64,000 nt of DNA from Gemmatimonadales bacterium (lineage in GTDB: Bacteria > Gemmatimonadota > Gemmatimonadetes > Gemmatimonadales > GWC2-71-9). Within the stretch, counting starts at the first letter, position 1. Every line of letters begins with the position of its first letter. The stretch lies in the NCBI GenBank assembly GCA_025934955.1, contig JAICWE010000011.1:1-64000 (forward strand), written 5' to 3'. The position numbers and the translations under genes are program-made. Positions 9,893 through 22,431 of the stretch are shown in pieces. The notes below the pieces were generated by a model that was not told where the DNA came from, made no database searches, and was given only the letters and a program-made list of their open reading frames with translations.

Positions 9893-10588
9893 GTGCGCCC
9901 GCTGGCGGGACGCACCGCGCTCGTCACCGGCGGTTCGCGCGGCATCGGCGCCGCGGCAGCCGCCGCGCTCGCCGCGGCCGGTGCCGGCGTGGTGCGGGTC
10001 GCGCGCGGGCTCACGCCGGGCGAGCACGATGGCTTTCTCGATATCCCGGTCGACATCACCGATCCCGCAGCGGTCGAGCGCCTCGCGGCCCAGGTCGCCG
10101 AGCGGGCGGGTGCGGTGCACATCGTGGTCAACGCCGCCGGCACCTTCGACCTCGTGCCGTTCGAGGAGACGTCGGTCGCGGCATTCGCGGCTCAGCTCGC
10201 GGTCAACCTCACCGGCGCGTTCGCCGTCGCCCGCGCCTTCGTTCCCGCGATGCATGCGCGCGGCGACGGCCACGTCGTCACCGTCGGCAGCGTCGCCGAC
10301 CACACCGCCTTTCCCGGCAACGCGATGTACGCCGCCGGCAAATTCGGCCTCCGCGGCCTGCACCGGACGCTGGTCGCCGAGTACCGCGGGAGCGGCGTGC
10401 GCTTCAGTCTCGTCTCGCCCGGGCCGACCGACACCGGCGTCTGGGACCCGGTGAACCCCGACACCCGGCCCGGCTTCGTCAAGCGCGCCGACATGCTGCG
10501 TCCCGCCGACGTCGCCGAGGCGATCGTCTTCGTGCTGACCCGGCCGCCGGGGGTGCAGGTCGAATCGCTGCGGCTGGGGCCCGCCTAG
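9893..10588 (+). CDS. short-chain dehydrogenase/reductase, possible sepiapterin-reductase role
   Basis: TGGSRGIG Rossmann motif, VNAAGT, YAAGKFGL; GTG start 4 nt after folE stop. Confidence 0.82.
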   Translation: MRPLAGRTALVTGGSRGIGAAAAAALAAAGAGVVRVARGLTPGEHDGFLDIPVDITDPAAVERLAAQVAERAGAVHIVVNAAGTFDLVPFEETSVAAFAAQLAVNLTGAFAVARAFVPAMHARGDGHVVTVGSVADHTAFPGNAMYAAGKFGLRGLHRTLVAEYRGSGVRFSLVSPGPTDTGVWDPVNPDTRPGFVKRADMLRPADVAEAIVFVLTRPPGVQVESLRLGPA

Positions 10589-10628
10589 CCGTGTGCCGTC
10601 CCGCCTAACGCCACCGCCAGGAGATCGC

Positions 10629-12200
10629 GTGCGCCTGCCCCTCGTGTTCGCCGCAGTCCTTGCATCGTCGCTTGCCGTTCCCCTCGCCGCTCAGGCCCCG
10701 CCGCTACCGCCGCTTCCCGACTCCACCGGCTGGGGTGTGCACGTGCTCGCCGCGGCGCGCGACTCCGCCGGCGGGACCTGGGTCGGCAGCTACGGGCTCG
10801 GCATCTTCCATCTGCCGAAGGGCGCGGCCGAGTGGGAGCACATCGTCCGCGATACCAGCGGCAGCTCGATCTCGTTCGACTTCGTGAACGGCTTCGGCTT
10901 CGGGCCGCGCGGAGAGGTGTGGTACGGCACGGTGGGGAACGGGTGGGGCCTCTCGACCGACGGCGGACACACATGGCGCAACTGGGAGCTCACGCAGCTC
11001 GGGCCCGAGTGGCAGTACGTGGCGCCGAATGGCGTGATCGCCCGCGGCGACACGACGGCGATCGGCACCGCCGACGGTATTCAGATCACCACCGACGACG
11101 GCGCGCACTGGACCGCGATCGGCGATACCGTCGGGCCGCGTGCCAGGGGCCCGGCCGACACGGCACTCGCGCTGCTGGACAACGAGTACGTGCTCCGGCT
11201 CGGCCGCGTCGCGAATCGGTGGTATGCGGTGACGCTGCGGGGCATCGCGTGGCTCCGCGCCGATTCTTCCGGCTGGCGCCGCGTGCCCGGCCCGCGCATC
11301 GCCCCGCCCGATGGCGGCATCGCGCTGGCGGGCACCGACCTCGTCGGCACCCACTGCGGGCTCCAGCGGCGGGGCCACCTGCATCCGTGCCTCCCGCCGA
11401 CCGCGCCCGCGGCATCGGCGCCGCGGAAGCCGTACACCACCTGGTTCGCCCGCCCGATCGCGCTCACCGATCAGCCGTACATCGACCAGACCTACCGCTA
11501 CGGCTCGACCATGGGCGGCTACTTCCAGCAGCACCAGGGCGTCGAGTTCAATAATCCCGACGGCACGCCGGTCCACGCCATCGAGGCCGGCGACGTCGTC
11601 TATGCCGGCCGCGCGGAGGAGGGCGCCAACACCGTCGCCATCCGCCACGACACCACCGTCGCGGGTCCGGACGCCGCCCGGCTCAGGATTTTTTCGGTCT
11701 ACTATCACAACACCCGGCTTGCGGTGAAGGTGGGCGACCGGGTGCAGCGGGGGCAGGTGATCGCCTTCGTCGGGAACACCGGCCGCGCCACCAACGATCA
11801 CCTGCACCTCGAGGTGCACGCGTCGCCCACCGATTCGGTGCCCGCCATTGTGGATTCGCTCAACCGCTATCCGCCGTACACCACCAATCCCGAGCTCTGG
11901 ATCCAGCCCCTCCCCGGCACCGGCATCGTCGCGGGCCAGGTGCTCGACGGGAGCGGCCGGCCGGTCCCGCAGGCCCGGGTCTACGGCATCGTCAAGGCGC
12001 GCCCCACCGAGACGCCGTTCTCCTACGCCGAGACGTACGGCGAGCACAATCACCCGCATCCGCTGTATCACGAGAACTTCGCGGTGAGCGATGTGCCGCC
12101 CGGCCGCTACACGCTCGGCGTCGAGATCGGCGGGAAGAAGGTGTACCGGCGGGTGACGGTGAAGCCGGGGCTGGTGACGTGGGTCGTGCTCCAGCCCTGA
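10629..12200 (+). CDS. secreted M23 (LytM) peptidase with N-terminal beta-propeller-like region
   Basis: Signal peptide VRLPLVFAAVLASSLAVPLAAQ; HQGVEFNNPDGTPVHAIEAGDVVYAG and GDRVQRGQVIAFVGNTGRATNDHLHLEVH; ORF open from 10593. Confidence 0.82.
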   Translation: MRLPLVFAAVLASSLAVPLAAQAPPLPPLPDSTGWGVHVLAAARDSAGGTWVGSYGLGIFHLPKGAAEWEHIVRDTSGSSISFDFVNGFGFGPRGEVWYGTVGNGWGLSTDGGHTWRNWELTQLGPEWQYVAPNGVIARGDTTAIGTADGIQITTDDGAHWTAIGDTVGPRARGPADTALALLDNEYVLRLGRVANRWYAVTLRGIAWLRADSSGWRRVPGPRIAPPDGGIALAGTDLVGTHCGLQRRGHLHPCLPPTAPAASAPRKPYTTWFARPIALTDQPYIDQTYRYGSTMGGYFQQHQGVEFNNPDGTPVHAIEAGDVVYAGRAEEGANTVAIRHDTTVAGPDAARLRIFSVYYHNTRLAVKVGDRVQRGQVIAFVGNTGRATNDHLHLEVHASPTDSVPAIVDSLNRYPPYTTNPELWIQPLPGTGIVAGQVLDGSGRPVPQARVYGIVKARPTETPFSYAETYGEHNHPHPLYHENFAVSDVPPGRYTLGVEIGGKKVYRRVTVKPGLVTWVVLQP

Positions 12201-12213
12201 TGCCCGCGCGCCG

Positions 12214-12816
12214 ATGTTCATCGAGCTGACCGATCATCTGCGCTGCCCCGAGCCGCACGAGGAGCAGTACCTCGTGCTGCTGCCCGACGATGTCGAGCAC
12301 CGCATCGTGCGCCGGGGCGAACTGGGCTGCCCGGTCTGCGGCCGTATCTATCATCTGCGGGACGGTGTCGTCGAGTTCGCCGCCGCCGCCGCGCCGCGCG
12401 GATCGGCGGCTCCGCTCGACGCTGCGGGGCTCGCGGCGCTCGTCGGACTCGGCGGGCCGGGCGGCTACATGGTGCTGGTCGGAAGTGCCGCCGACGCGGC
12501 GACCGAGCTCGCGGCGGCGGTGCCGGGTGTCGCGCTGGTGCTGGTGAATCCGCCGCACGGTCTCGCGCTTCCGCCGGACGCTCCCGCGTTCAGCGTGCTC
12601 CGCGCCTCCACACTGCCGCTCAAGAGCCGCTCGATGCGCGCCGTGGTCCTCGGCCGCGGTTTCGGTGATGCGCCGGCGTGGGTCAGCGACGCCGCGCGGG
12701 TGGTCCTCCCCGGCCTGCGCGTCGTGGGCGAAGGCGGCGAGCCGTCGGACAACGGGCTCGAGCTGCTGGCGACGGCCGGTGGCTGGTGGGTCGCGGCGCG
12801 AACCAGCTCGGCGTGA
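12214..12816 (+). CDS. Trm112-like zinc-ribbon domain protein
   Basis: N-terminal FIELTDHLRCPEPHEE...LGCPVCGRIYHLRDGVVEF. Confidence 0.5.
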   Translation: MFIELTDHLRCPEPHEEQYLVLLPDDVEHRIVRRGELGCPVCGRIYHLRDGVVEFAAAAAPRGSAAPLDAAGLAALVGLGGPGGYMVLVGSAADAATELAAAVPGVALVLVNPPHGLALPPDAPAFSVLRASTLPLKSRSMRAVVLGRGFGDAPAWVSDAARVVLPGLRVVGEGGEPSDNGLELLATAGGWWVAARTSSA

Positions 12817-12883
12817 CCCGCGTTACGGCGTCCGCTCGCGCCTCGGGTTGATCGTGCCGGTGCACTCGGGCCGGGAGGCAGAG

Positions 12884-12976
12884 ATGGGCTTCGACATCAT
12901 CGCGGGCGCAATCATCGGCGTGGTGCTCGCCATCTGGCTGGTGCTCCGGCTGCGCAGCCGCCGCGGCGCGCCGTAG
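12884..12976 (+). CDS. 30-aa single-TM small protein
   Basis: MGFDIIAGAIIGVVLAIWLVLRLRSRRGAP with GGGAGGCAGAG upstream. Confidence 0.35.
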   Translation: MGFDIIAGAIIGVVLAIWLVLRLRSRRGAP

Positions 12977-12979
12977 GCG

Positions 12980-14785
12980 CTACTCCCCGGGTCGGGACGT
13001 CCGGTACAGCTCCTCGATGCGCTGCTGATGGTTCCGCTCCACTACCCGCCGCTTCACCTTGAGCGTCGGCGTCAGCTCGCCGCTCTCGATGCTGAAGTCC
13101 TCCGGCAGGATCATGAGCCGCTTCGGCAACTCGAAGTGCGCCAGGTCTTTCAGCGTCTCCATCACCTCCCGCTCGATCGCCTCGACCGTCTCCGGCCGGT
13201 TGAGCAGCGCGGGCAGGTCGCCGCTCGGGAGCCCCCGCGCTTCCGCCCAGGCCCGCACCGTTTCCCGGTTCGGCACCACGATGAGCAGGGGAAACCTGCG
13301 GCGATCCCCCAGCATCACGGCGTTCGTCACCCACCGGCTGCTCTTTGCCCGGTTCTCGATCGGCTGCGGCGCGATGTTCTTGCCGCCCGCGGTGACGATG
13401 ATGTCCTTCTTGCGGTCGGTGATCACGAGATAGCCCTCGCCGTCGATCACGCCGATGTCGCCGGTGTGGAACCAGCCGTCGGCGTCCAGCGCCTCCGCCG
13501 TCGCCTCGGGCCGCTGGAAGTAGCCCAGCATCACATGCGGCCCGCGGGTGAGGATCTCGCCGTCGGCCGCGATCCGCACCTCGACCCCGGCCAGTGGCCG
13601 GCCCACGGTGCCGATCTTGAGCTGCCCGGGCGAGTTCACCGCGATGACGGGTGACGTCTCGGTGAGGCCGTAGCCCTCGAGCACCGGCAGGCCCGCCATG
13701 AAGAAGAAACGGGCGATGTCGGGCGCGAGCGGCGCGCCGCCGGCCACGAAGAAACGGACGCGCCCGCCGGTGCGGGCCCGCAGCTTGGCGAAGACCAGGC
13801 GGTCGGCGATGGCGTGCCGGAGCACCAGGCCGCGCGGCAGCGGCCGCCGCGCCAGCACGTAGCCGGTCCACCGCTCGCCCGCCGAGCGCGCCCAGTCGAA
13901 GATGCGCCGCTTGAGCGGCGACGCCGTCGCGCTCTCCAGCACCCGGGCGTGGATCTTCTCGTAGAACCGCGGCACCGCGCAGACCACGGTGGGTCGCCGC
14001 TCGAGCAGCTCCGCCGGGACCGCCGCCAGACTGGTCGCGTAGCTGATCACCGCGCCCGACTGGATCATGCAGTAGTGACCCGCCATCCGTTCGAAGATGT
14101 GGGAGAGCGGCAGCAGCGACAGGCACTCGTCGCTGTCCCGGAGCGGCAGCACGGCGAGACCGGCGACGACGTCGAACGTGATGTTGCCGTGGCTGAGCAT
14201 CACGCCCTTGGGGTCGCCGGTGGTGCCCGAGGTATAGATGATGGTGGCGAGGTCGTCCAGCCGCGCCGCCAGCGCGTCGTCGCGCCAACCGGGGTGCCGC
14301 GCGCGCGCCGCGCGACCGCGCTCGGCGACGGCGTCGAGACTCAGCGCCTCCGCGCCGGCGATCTCCCGATCGAAAACGATCACGTGGCGGAGGTCGGGCA
14401 GCTCGGCGCGGATGTCGCGGACCTTGGCGAGCTGCGTGGCGTCGCCCACCAGCACCGCCACGGCGCCGGCGTCGCGCAGGATGTAGGCGATCTGCCTTGG
14501 GGGAAGCGTGGGGTAGATCGGCACATCCGCGGCGCGGGCGCACAGGCAGGCGAAGTCGCCGATCGCCCACTCCGGCCGGTTCTCCGAGAGGATCGCGACG
14601 CGATCGCCCGGCGCTACGCCGAGCTCGATCAGGCCGATGCTCACCGCCTCGACCTGCTCGGCGACTTCCTCGTAGCTCAGGTCCCGCCACGCTCCCGCGC
14701 GCCTGGCGCGCAGCATCACCGGTCGGCCGCGAAATCGCTCGAGCGCGCCGAAATACAGCTCCGTGAGGGTGCGCGGCGGGATCAG
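12980..14785 (-). CDS. long-chain acyl-CoA synthetase (AMP-forming)
   Basis: TIIYTSGTTGDPKGVMLSHGN, GYGLTETSPVIAVN, GWFHTGDIGVIDGEGYLVITDRKKDIIVTAGGKNIAPQPIE; start uncertain, CTG overlapping the previous stop is the closest option. Confidence 0.88.
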   Translation of the reverse strand: MIPPRTLTELYFGALERFRGRPVMLRARRAGAWRDLSYEEVAEQVEAVSIGLIELGVAPGDRVAILSENRPEWAIGDFACLCARAADVPIYPTLPPRQIAYILRDAGAVAVLVGDATQLAKVRDIRAELPDLRHVIVFDREIAGAEALSLDAVAERGRAARARHPGWRDDALAARLDDLATIIYTSGTTGDPKGVMLSHGNITFDVVAGLAVLPLRDSDECLSLLPLSHIFERMAGHYCMIQSGAVISYATSLAAVPAELLERRPTVVCAVPRFYEKIHARVLESATASPLKRRIFDWARSAGERWTGYVLARRPLPRGLVLRHAIADRLVFAKLRARTGGRVRFFVAGGAPLAPDIARFFFMAGLPVLEGYGLTETSPVIAVNSPGQLKIGTVGRPLAGVEVRIAADGEILTRGPHVMLGYFQRPEATAEALDADGWFHTGDIGVIDGEGYLVITDRKKDIIVTAGGKNIAPQPIENRAKSSRWVTNAVMLGDRRRFPLLIVVPNRETVRAWAEARGLPSGDLPALLNRPETVEAIEREVMETLKDLAHFELPKRLMILPEDFSIESGELTPTLKVKRRVVERNHQQRIEELYRTSRPGE

Positions 14786-15486
14786 GGCGTGCTCGGGAAC
14801 CGGACGATGAACTGTTGGCCCGAGCCCGGCACCGGCACGCCGTGCGCGCGGGTGGCGCTCACCGCGACGATGGCGCTGTCGGGCGGGGCGACGCCGGGAA
14901 CCCGGCTGATGGAGACGGGAATGACCGGCTGGCCGTCGGCGCCGGTCGTGACCGTGTCGGCGAGCGCGCCGCTGGGGAACTCGACCGTGCGATCCGCTGC
15001 GGACGCGAACACCGGCTGGATGATCGTGTACACCAGCGTGCCGCCCTGGAGAGGTCCCGGCGGCGTACTCGTCGTGAGCTGGGCGACGAGCGGCACCGAT
15101 GCCGGGTCGCCCGGCTGGACCGACGACGTGTCGGGGCCGATGAGCACGACGGAGTCGGCGCGAGCAGTGACGCTGAGCGCGACGGGATCGGAGCTCAGCG
15201 AGCCGACCACCGCCTGCACCCGCCCGACGCCCGGCGCATGGCCGGTGACCAGGCCGGCGCCGTCCACCACCACCGTCGTATCCACCGAGCGCCAGCCGAT
15301 CTCCGTGGCCACGCTGTCGCCCAGCTTGTCCAGGGCGCGGGCGCTGAGTCGCACCGTGTCGCCGACCTCGATGCTGGTGACCGCCGGCGCGCGCACCTCC
15401 AGCGCCACCACGCCGCCGCCGGTGTCGGTCAGGCTGCTGCAGCCGAGCGCCGCCGTGAGGAGCAGCAGGCGGGCTCGCGCGATCAC
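14782..15486 (-). CDS. Ig-like (BIG2-type) surface lipoprotein
   Basis: LLLLTAALGCSSLTDTGGG lipobox-like N terminus, repeated Ig-like segments; GTGA overlap with upstream TPR gene. Confidence 0.6.
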   Translation of the reverse strand: MIARARLLLLTAALGCSSLTDTGGGVVALEVRAPAVTSIEVGDTVRLSARALDKLGDSVATEIGWRSVDTTVVVDGAGLVTGHAPGVGRVQAVVGSLSSDPVALSVTARADSVVLIGPDTSSVQPGDPASVPLVAQLTTSTPPGPLQGGTLVYTIIQPVFASAADRTVEFPSGALADTVTTGADGQPVIPVSISRVPGVAPPDSAIVAVSATRAHGVPVPGSGQQFIVRFPSTP

Positions 15487-15926
15487 AGCGTCTCCGGCGC
15501 CGGCGAGCTCGCGATCTCGCGGAGCGCGGTCTCCGCGTGCCGCACCCAGCGCTCGGCGTCCGCCCCCTTGGGAGGCCGCGCCAGGAAGGCACGGAGGTGC
15601 TCGGCGGCCTGCTGGGTGTCGCCCCGCTTGAGCAGGAGGAACGCGACACCGTAGTGCGCCCCGCCCAGCGAGCTGTCCAGCTCCAGGGCGCGGCGGTAGT
15701 GCCTGATGGCCTCTTCCGGCTGGCCGGTCTTGGTGAAGGCGATCGCCATGTTGAGGAGGATCCGCGAATCGTTGGGGTCGTCGCGGTAGGCCAGGCGATA
15801 CGAGGTGAGCGCACCCTCGTAGTCGCCCTGACGCTCCAGCGCGAGCCCCTCGTTCAGATAGTCGAGGCGCTGGGGGCGGAGGCTCTCGCTCCGCTCCTTG
15901 CCGGTCAGCCGTCGCCAGAAACTCAT
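15483..15926 (-). CDS. TPR repeat protein
   Basis: LNEGLALERQGDYEGALTSYRLAYRDDPNDSRILLNMAIAFTKTGQPEEAIRHYRRALELD. Confidence 0.75.
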   Translation of the reverse strand: MSFWRRLTGKERSESLRPQRLDYLNEGLALERQGDYEGALTSYRLAYRDDPNDSRILLNMAIAFTKTGQPEEAIRHYRRALELDSSLGGAHYGVAFLLLKRGDTQQAAEHLRAFLARPPKGADAERWVRHAETALREIASSPAPETL

Positions 15927-16079
15927 CGTGTCGGGGCGGTTCCTGATCGAAATTCGATGGGCGCGGTCGCGCGCCGCGCAGGACGGGTAAAGCTAGTCCC
16001 GCCAACGAGGACCCGCAAACGCAACGGCGTGTCTTGCCGCGGCTTGGGGCGCGCCGTAGGTTGACCGGACGGAGGCGCC

Positions 16080-16595
16080 ATGCGTCGCAGCAATCCCAGT
16101 GGTCCCCGCGGCACCCTCGAGGTGGACTGGACGTTCTTCGGCGAGATCTGCCGCGCCCTGGCACTGCGCGTCGCCAACGAGTACCAGCCCGAGGTCGTGC
16201 TCGGTATCGCCAAGGCCGGCGTGATCCCCGGCGTGGTCGTCGCCTCCATTCTCCAGTGCGACTTCGCCTCGATGGTCGTGACCCGCCGCGAGGGCGGCGA
16301 CGAGCCGGTGCTCGTCACCGGGCCGCCGCCGTCGGTGCGGGGCCGCCGCGTGCTCGTGGTGGACGAGACCTGCGACACCGGCAGCACCATGAAGCTCGCG
16401 TTGAGCGAGGTCCGCGCGCTCCGGCCCCTGGAGGTCAAGAGCGCCGTCTCCTTCCGCACCGGCGACTACGCGCCCGACTACCAGGCCTTCGCCACGGAGA
16501 ACTTCATCATCCTGCCCTGGGACCGCGAAATCGTGCAGAACGGCGAGCTCATCGTTCGGCCGGACTACGCCGCGCGGCTGGCGTCCACCGGGTAG
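16080..16595 (+). CDS. phosphoribosyltransferase family protein
   Basis: VLGIAKAGVIPGVVVASIL and PRPP loop VLVVDETCDTGSTMKLA. Confidence 0.8.
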   Translation: MRRSNPSGPRGTLEVDWTFFGEICRALALRVANEYQPEVVLGIAKAGVIPGVVVASILQCDFASMVVTRREGGDEPVLVTGPPPSVRGRRVLVVDETCDTGSTMKLALSEVRALRPLEVKSAVSFRTGDYAPDYQAFATENFIILPWDREIVQNGELIVRPDYAARLASTG

Positions 16596-16675
16596 CGCCG
16601 CCCTCGAACCTTTTCGCGCCGCGCCCCATCCAAGCCCTGGCCGTTCCCGAATCCTCCCAGCCAGGAGCCCGCGTC

Positions 16676-17722
16676 ATGCGTCCCGTCTCCCTCATGGTCG
16701 CCGCCGCACTCAGCGTAGCTGCCACCGCGCCGCTCAGCGCTCAAGCCGGGCGGCAGTACACCGTCGGCGGCAACAGCGTCGCGATCTACAATCTCGCCGG
16801 CAGCGCGCAGCTCGAGGCCGGCAGCGGCTCCGAGGTGCAGGTCGAGGTGACGCCCGCCGGCGCCGACGCCGCGAAGCTCACGGTGGAGCAGGGGGAGATC
16901 GGCGGCCGCAACACGCTCCGCGTCATCTATCCGTCCGACCACATCGCATATCGCGACAGCCGCTGGGACGGCCAGACCCAGCTCCGCGTGCGCGAGGACG
17001 GCACCTTCGACGGCGACGATCACGGCGGCCGCCGCGTCACGATCGAGAGCCGGGGGAACGGGCTCGACGCGTCCGCCGCGCTCCGGGTGCGGGTACCGGC
17101 CGGGCGAACGCTCGAGCTGCACCTCGCCGTCGGCGACCTCCGCGCGACCAACGTGAACGGTCGGATCACTTTGGAGACCGCGAGCGCCGACGTGACGGTG
17201 AAGGGCAGCCGCGGATCGCTGCGCGTGGACGTCGGCTCGGGCGACGTGGACGTGAGCGACAACCAGGGCGACCTGTCGCTCGACACCGGCTCGGGCAACG
17301 TCACCGTCGCCGGGTCCTCGGGCGACCGGCTCTCGATCGACACCGGCTCGGGCGACGTCACCGGCACCGACGTGCGCGCGTCCGACCTGAAGGTGGACAC
17401 CGGCTCCGGCAACGTGAAGCTGACCGGCGGCATCTCGGGCACGGTGGCGCTCGACACCGGGAGCGGCGAGGTGAGCATCACCCTCGCGCGCGAGCTTCGT
17501 GACGTGACCGTGGAGAGCGGCTCGGGCGATGTGACGCTGCGCATGCCCGACGGGGTCGGCGCGGATCTGGATGTGGAGACGTCGAGCGGCGAGATCGAGA
17601 GCGACTTCCCCGTGTCGGTCACGCGGCACGAGCACGATCACCTGCGCGGTACCATCGGCGGGGGCGGCGCCCGCATCCGGGTGGACGCGGGAAGCGGCGA
17701 CGTTCGGCTGCTGAAGAGCTGA
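16676..17722 (+). CDS. secreted DUF4097-type beta-strand repeat protein
   Basis: Signal peptide; repeated DTGSGDV/NVTV units. Confidence 0.75.
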   Translation: MRPVSLMVAAALSVAATAPLSAQAGRQYTVGGNSVAIYNLAGSAQLEAGSGSEVQVEVTPAGADAAKLTVEQGEIGGRNTLRVIYPSDHIAYRDSRWDGQTQLRVREDGTFDGDDHGGRRVTIESRGNGLDASAALRVRVPAGRTLELHLAVGDLRATNVNGRITLETASADVTVKGSRGSLRVDVGSGDVDVSDNQGDLSLDTGSGNVTVAGSSGDRLSIDTGSGDVTGTDVRASDLKVDTGSGNVKLTGGISGTVALDTGSGEVSITLARELRDVTVESGSGDVTLRMPDGVGADLDVETSSGEIESDFPVSVTRHEHDHLRGTIGGGGARIRVDAGSGDVRLLKS

Positions 17723-17745
17723 ACCGTCGAGCTGCCCGGAGGCGA

Positions 17746-18315
17746 TCAGCTTCCGAGCGCCTCCGCGTAGCTCAGTCCCTGCGCCATGCGCTCGTAGATG
17801 GCTGCGAGCGTTTCCGGCGCGCCGACCAGGAAGCGGCAGCGCACGTCGCTCCGGCTGCGGCACTCCACCTCCATCACCGCGGCGAGTCCGTCGGCGATGC
17901 GGCCGAAGACGTCGGCGAGCAGCCCGCACGAGAGGTGGCACGACGGGAACTCGCTGCCGCCCTCGTCGCCGGCTTCCGCCCAATTGCTGCTGTCGAGCGC
18001 GAGCACGGCGGAGCCGAGCTGGCGCACCGTCAGCCGACCCCAGCCCAGCTCGGCGAAGAATCGCGACACCGCCTCGCCGAGATACCGCGCGTCGAGTTCG
18101 GCCGGCCGCTCGACGCCGTACTCCTCGCGGCACCACGCGACCAGCGCCTGGTACACCTCGTCACCGCCGGCAAAGCCGGCTTCCTGGAGCATGCTCGCGA
18201 CGTGCGGTGCGGCGTCGCGCTCCAGGGAAGCGCGCAGCTGCAGGAGGGCGCGCCGGCCGATGCCGACGCAGTGCCGGTCGGGCTGGAACGCGGGGGTGCT
18301 CGCGGACGTGGTCAT
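17746..18315 (-). CDS. V4R-like small-molecule binding domain protein
   Basis: CHLSCGLLADVFGRIADGLAAVMEVECRSRSDVRCRFLVGAPE resembles V4R/4-vinyl reductase domains. Confidence 0.5.
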   Translation of the reverse strand: MTTSASTPAFQPDRHCVGIGRRALLQLRASLERDAAPHVASMLQEAGFAGGDEVYQALVAWCREEYGVERPAELDARYLGEAVSRFFAELGWGRLTVRQLGSAVLALDSSNWAEAGDEGGSEFPSCHLSCGLLADVFGRIADGLAAVMEVECRSRSDVRCRFLVGAPETLAAIYERMAQGLSYAEALGS

Positions 18316-18345
18316 CGGAGTGCCGGTGTTGAAGGGTGAGAGAGT

Positions 18346-21149
<2,804 letters not shown>

Positions 21150-21312
21150 GGGCCGGTCCGCGGGGAAAGGGGATAGCCCAAGATAGCGGAGACGCCGGGC
21201 GCCGGGAACGGTGCCGACCGTCAAGGAGCGCGACATGTCGTGGTCCTTGACGCGCGGCCGGCCGGCCGGGGTAGCTTGCAGGGCGCACCGGCAGGTCTCA
21301 CCAGGAGGAGCG

Positions 21313-21609
21313 ATGGACGAGGAACAGAGCGAGCGACGGCAGGCGGAAGAGGAAGTGGCGGAACGGGGGGGCAGCGCGGGCAGCTTCGTCGCCGGCGTGG
21401 TGTTCGGTGCGCTGCTCGGCGCCGGAATCGCTCTGCTCGTTGCGCCCGACCGCGGCGACAAGACGCGGCGCCGGCTCGGACGCGGCCTGCGGCGGCTGCG
21501 GGACGAGGCGCGTGACGGTCTCGACGACGTGTCGCGCGAGGCGCGGCGCGAACTGGCCCGGCGGCGGAAGACGCTCGAGCGGCTGCGCGATCGGGTCACT
21601 GACCGCTAG
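21313..21609 (+). CDS. YtxH-like small protein
   Basis: SFVAGVVFGALLGAGIALLVAPDRGDKTRRRL. Confidence 0.65.
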   Translation: MDEEQSERRQAEEEVAERGGSAGSFVAGVVFGALLGAGIALLVAPDRGDKTRRRLGRGLRRLRDEARDGLDDVSREARRELARRRKTLERLRDRVTDR

Positions 21610-22385
21610 CCGTCTTTCCTGTTCGCGATCCGGGCGAGCAGCCGCGCCGCATCGGCCTTGTAGGTCGGGTCGAGCACGTCGGCGACCGGCAGCTCCTCGA
21701 CCTTCTCGAGCTGGGCGCGCGCATCGCCGTACCGCTTGACGTCCGCGTACACCTCGGCGAGATCGAGGCGATGGTAGATGCGGCGCGGGTTCAGCTCGAC
21801 CGCCTTCTCCATGTTGCTCACCGCGCCCTGCCACGAAGCCTGATTGAAGATGCCCGCGCCGAGAAAGCTCTTCGCGAAGAAGCGGGTGATGCCGGAGAGC
21901 CGCATGATCTCCGCGTTCCATCGGCCGAGCACGTGATAGGCGCCGTCGTGATCGGGATTGAGCTCGATGGCGCGGAGCGCTTCGGCGCGGATCTCGGCGG
22001 CGCGCCTCACCCGCTCCTTCTTCCCCTTGGTGAGCGACGCACGGCCGATCGCCTGCGCCAGCACGAAATGGCCTTCGGCATCGCCCGGATCGGCCGCGAC
22101 GGCGCGGCGTGCGAGCAGTTCCGCTCGCGCGTACAGCGAGTCGCGCGACGGACTTTTCACCGAGTCGGGGGTCTGCTTGCCGATATTGATCAGCGCGATG
22201 GCGGCCCGCCAGTTGGCCTCGTAGTCGGTGGAGTCAGCGGCGAGCGCCGCCTCGTAACGGCTGAGCGCGGTCGCCGGCTCGAGCGCGTCGCGCGCGTGGC
22301 TCGTATCGCTCTGCGCCGCGAGGGGAGACGTCGCGGCCGAGAGACCGAGCGCGAGACTGACTACCGTGAGGCGAGCGATCCGCAT
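21606..22385 (-). CDS. secreted TPR-like protein
   Basis: Signal peptide MRIARLTVVSLALGLSAATSPLAAQ; YEANWRAAIALINIG and TPR-like helices. Confidence 0.65.
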   Translation of the reverse strand: MRIARLTVVSLALGLSAATSPLAAQSDTSHARDALEPATALSRYEAALAADSTDYEANWRAAIALINIGKQTPDSVKSPSRDSLYARAELLARRAVAADPGDAEGHFVLAQAIGRASLTKGKKERVRRAAEIRAEALRAIELNPDHDGAYHVLGRWNAEIMRLSGITRFFAKSFLGAGIFNQASWQGAVSNMEKAVELNPRRIYHRLDLAEVYADVKRYGDARAQLEKVEELPVADVLDPTYKADAARLLARIANRKDG

Positions 22386-22431
22386 GGGTGAGCTCCCGAT
22401 TACCGGCGGCCCGGTGCACAAGGCGGCGTGA

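Noticed and set aside
13814-15631. 605-aa plus-strand ORF
   Set aside because: Antisense to acyl-CoA synthetase and the Ig-like gene, which have clear motifs
14786-15814. N-terminal extension of the 944-aa synthetase ORF
   Set aside because: Upstream part reads through the Ig-like and TPR genes in another frame; the synthetase starts near 14785
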